Of a stretch of DNA of 5,591 bases, positions 4,781 to 5,591 are shown piece by piece. Under the pieces are notes generated by a model. It had not been told where the DNA came from. It searched no databases and was given only the letters and a program-made list of their open reading frames with translations. The translations under genes were made by a program, and so were the position numbers. Source of the DNA: Pyrobaculum sp. (lineage in GTDB: Archaea; Thermoproteota; Thermoprotei; Thermoproteales; Thermoproteaceae); NCBI GenBank assembly GCA_020833205.1, contig JAJHQT010000058.1, forward strand, positions 1-5,591, in the 5' to 3' direction. How positions within the stretch are numbered: the stretch's first letter is position 1; each line of letters opens with the position of its first letter.

Positions 4781-5591
4781 TTAAAGTTTTTCACTTTCTG
4801 AAGGCCTCCGGGGCTCAGGCGTCTTAGGCCACTTGACAGTCACCTTAATCCTACTCAAGGCCTTGGCTATCTCTCCCGCCTTCTCGTAGTCGTAGAGCCG
4901 GTTGAACATTATCTTCTGCGCCGCCGGCGACCCAGCGCCGTGGACCGACTCTATCAAGAAGCCGACGCTGACGCTGACGTTTTCAAGAAGACGCACAAGT
5001 CTAAGCCTCTCCTCGGCGGGGATCTCTGGCACGCCTTGGAGGTACTTCTCTAATATGCTCCTTATCTCCTCGTTTTTGAGGTCAAACTCGCTGGGGGCAG
5101 TGCCAACTATGCCGCCTGCGATGTCGTGGGCGAGCTTTGAGATCTCGTATGGGAACCTGGCCACGAGGTGTTTTGTGACGTTGGCGTACATGGGGTTCAC
5201 CCACCAGCCCCCCTCCTTCAGCAACTTACTGCCCTCCCAGCTTGCCGCCAGACCCGCGCTGTACATGGACTCGTTTAGAAAGACCATCTCCGCCAGCTTA
5301 TCCACCACGTGAGGTTTGTTGTCTACACCTATTGTCTTGGCCAGCTCGTAGGTGGCGCCGATTATGACGTCGCCTAGGCCGGACTTACAGCCGCCGTATC
5401 CCTGGCGGTGGTAGCTGGCGAATATCTCCACCAGCGGCCCCGTCCAGCGCCAGTCTTTGTAGAGGAAGACCCGGTCCCAGGGCACGAAGACGTTGTTAAA
5501 TATTATGAGGCCTTCGTGGTGCGCCATGTAGGGGACGCCGTCTATGTCGCCCCCCTCCATCCTCCTGGCGTCGTTTATCTGGCGGCCCACC
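4781..5591 (-). CDS. abfD: 4-Hydroxybutyryl-CoA dehydratase, C-terminal 269 residues (5' end beyond window)
   Basis: The reading frame is open to the window edge; the GTG at 5588-5590 is an internal valine codon, not a start. Numbering visible residues from there, H61 and C68 (HRQGYGGC) have exactly the spacing of His292 and Cys299, two [4Fe-4S] ligands of the Clostridium aminobutyricum enzyme. Y65, K69 and E26 (in MAHHEG) fall at the positions of its active-site Tyr296, Lys300 and Glu257. E214 ([10 protein letters not shown]) probably matches Glu455. These ligands distinguish it from the related flavin hydroxylases of the HpaB family, which lack the cluster. About 230 N-terminal residues, with the two other cluster cysteines, are missing from view; the whole would be near 500 residues, as usual. 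The enzyme uses FAD and [4Fe-4S] to dehydrate 4-hydroxybutyryl-CoA to crotonyl-CoA, the signature step of 4-hydroxybutyrate carbon-fixation cycles. It lies 74 bp upstream of frdA in the same direction. Confidence 0.93.
   Translation of the reverse strand, partial: VGRQINDARRMEGGDIDGVPYMAHHEGLIIFNNVFVPWDRVFLYKDWRWTGPLVEIFASYHRQGYGGCKSGLGDVIIGATYELAKTIGVDNKPHVVDKLAEMVFLNESMYSAGLAASWEGSKLLKEGGWWVNPMYANVTKHLVARFPYEISKLAHDIAGGIVGTAPSEFDLKNEEIRSILEKYLQGVPEIPAEERLRLVRLLENVSVSVGFLIESVHGAGSPAAQKIMFNRLYDYEKAGEIAKALSRIKVTVKWPKTPEPRRPSESEKL

Noticed and set aside
4963..4980. Tandem GACGCT-like hexamers
   Set aside because: They encode the alternating Val-Ser stretch (NVSVSVG) of the dehydratase and are explained by coding sequence; too short to count as a repeat array.
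5588..5590. GTG at the right edge as a start codon for the dehydratase
   Set aside because: The cluster ligand H61 would then be at position 61 instead of about 292; the frame simply runs off the window and this GTG is an internal valine.

Overview
The window looks like a GC-rich chromosomal segment of a hyperthermophilic crenarchaeon of the order Thermoproteales (Pyrobaculum/Thermoproteus type). Three things point there. The enzymes present are ones known together from the dicarboxylate/4-hydroxybutyrate carbon-fixation cycle. Intergenic gaps are short and AT-rich, with archaeal TATA boxes only about 22-26 bp before the start codons, which implies leaderless mRNAs. A Shine-Dalgarno sequence occurs only before an operon-internal gene. 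The genus assignment is inferred from gene content and style, not from a database comparison.

Layout. Positions 1-128 (minus) hold the first 42 codons of an archaeal-type phosphoenolpyruvate carboxylase (ppcA). Positions 129-239 are a divergent promoter region. Positions 240-1325 (plus) encode a zinc-dependent medium-chain alcohol/aldehyde reductase. Positions 1284-2633 (minus) encode a CoA-disulfide reductase/NADH oxidase-like flavoprotein whose 3' end overlaps the reductase gene tail to tail by 42 bp. Positions 2674-2979 (minus) encode a very short succinate dehydrogenase/fumarate reductase-type [2Fe-2S] subunit. Positions 2979-4706 (minus) encode the matching flavoprotein subunit, overlapping the previous gene by one base. 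Positions 4781-5591 (minus) encode the C-terminal half of a 4-hydroxybutyryl-CoA dehydratase whose start lies beyond the window. The longest gene-free stretch is the 111-bp divergent promoter region. I saw no RNA genes, mobile elements or CRISPR arrays.

How the genes fit together. PEP carboxylase makes oxaloacetate. Fumarate reductase makes succinate. A succinic semialdehyde reductase (a plausible but unproven role for the MDR enzyme) makes 4-hydroxybutyrate. 4-Hydroxybutyryl-CoA dehydratase makes crotonyl-CoA. Four genes in 5.6 kb therefore map, or may map, to steps of one CO2-fixation cycle. The CoA-disulfide reductase-like gene is the outlier and may serve thiol, sulfur or NADH redox balance.

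The most unusual feature is the iron-sulfur subunit. It has a perfect N-terminal [2Fe-2S] domain but stops exactly where the usual [4Fe-4S]/[3Fe-4S] domain should begin, and no membrane-anchor genes lie in the window.
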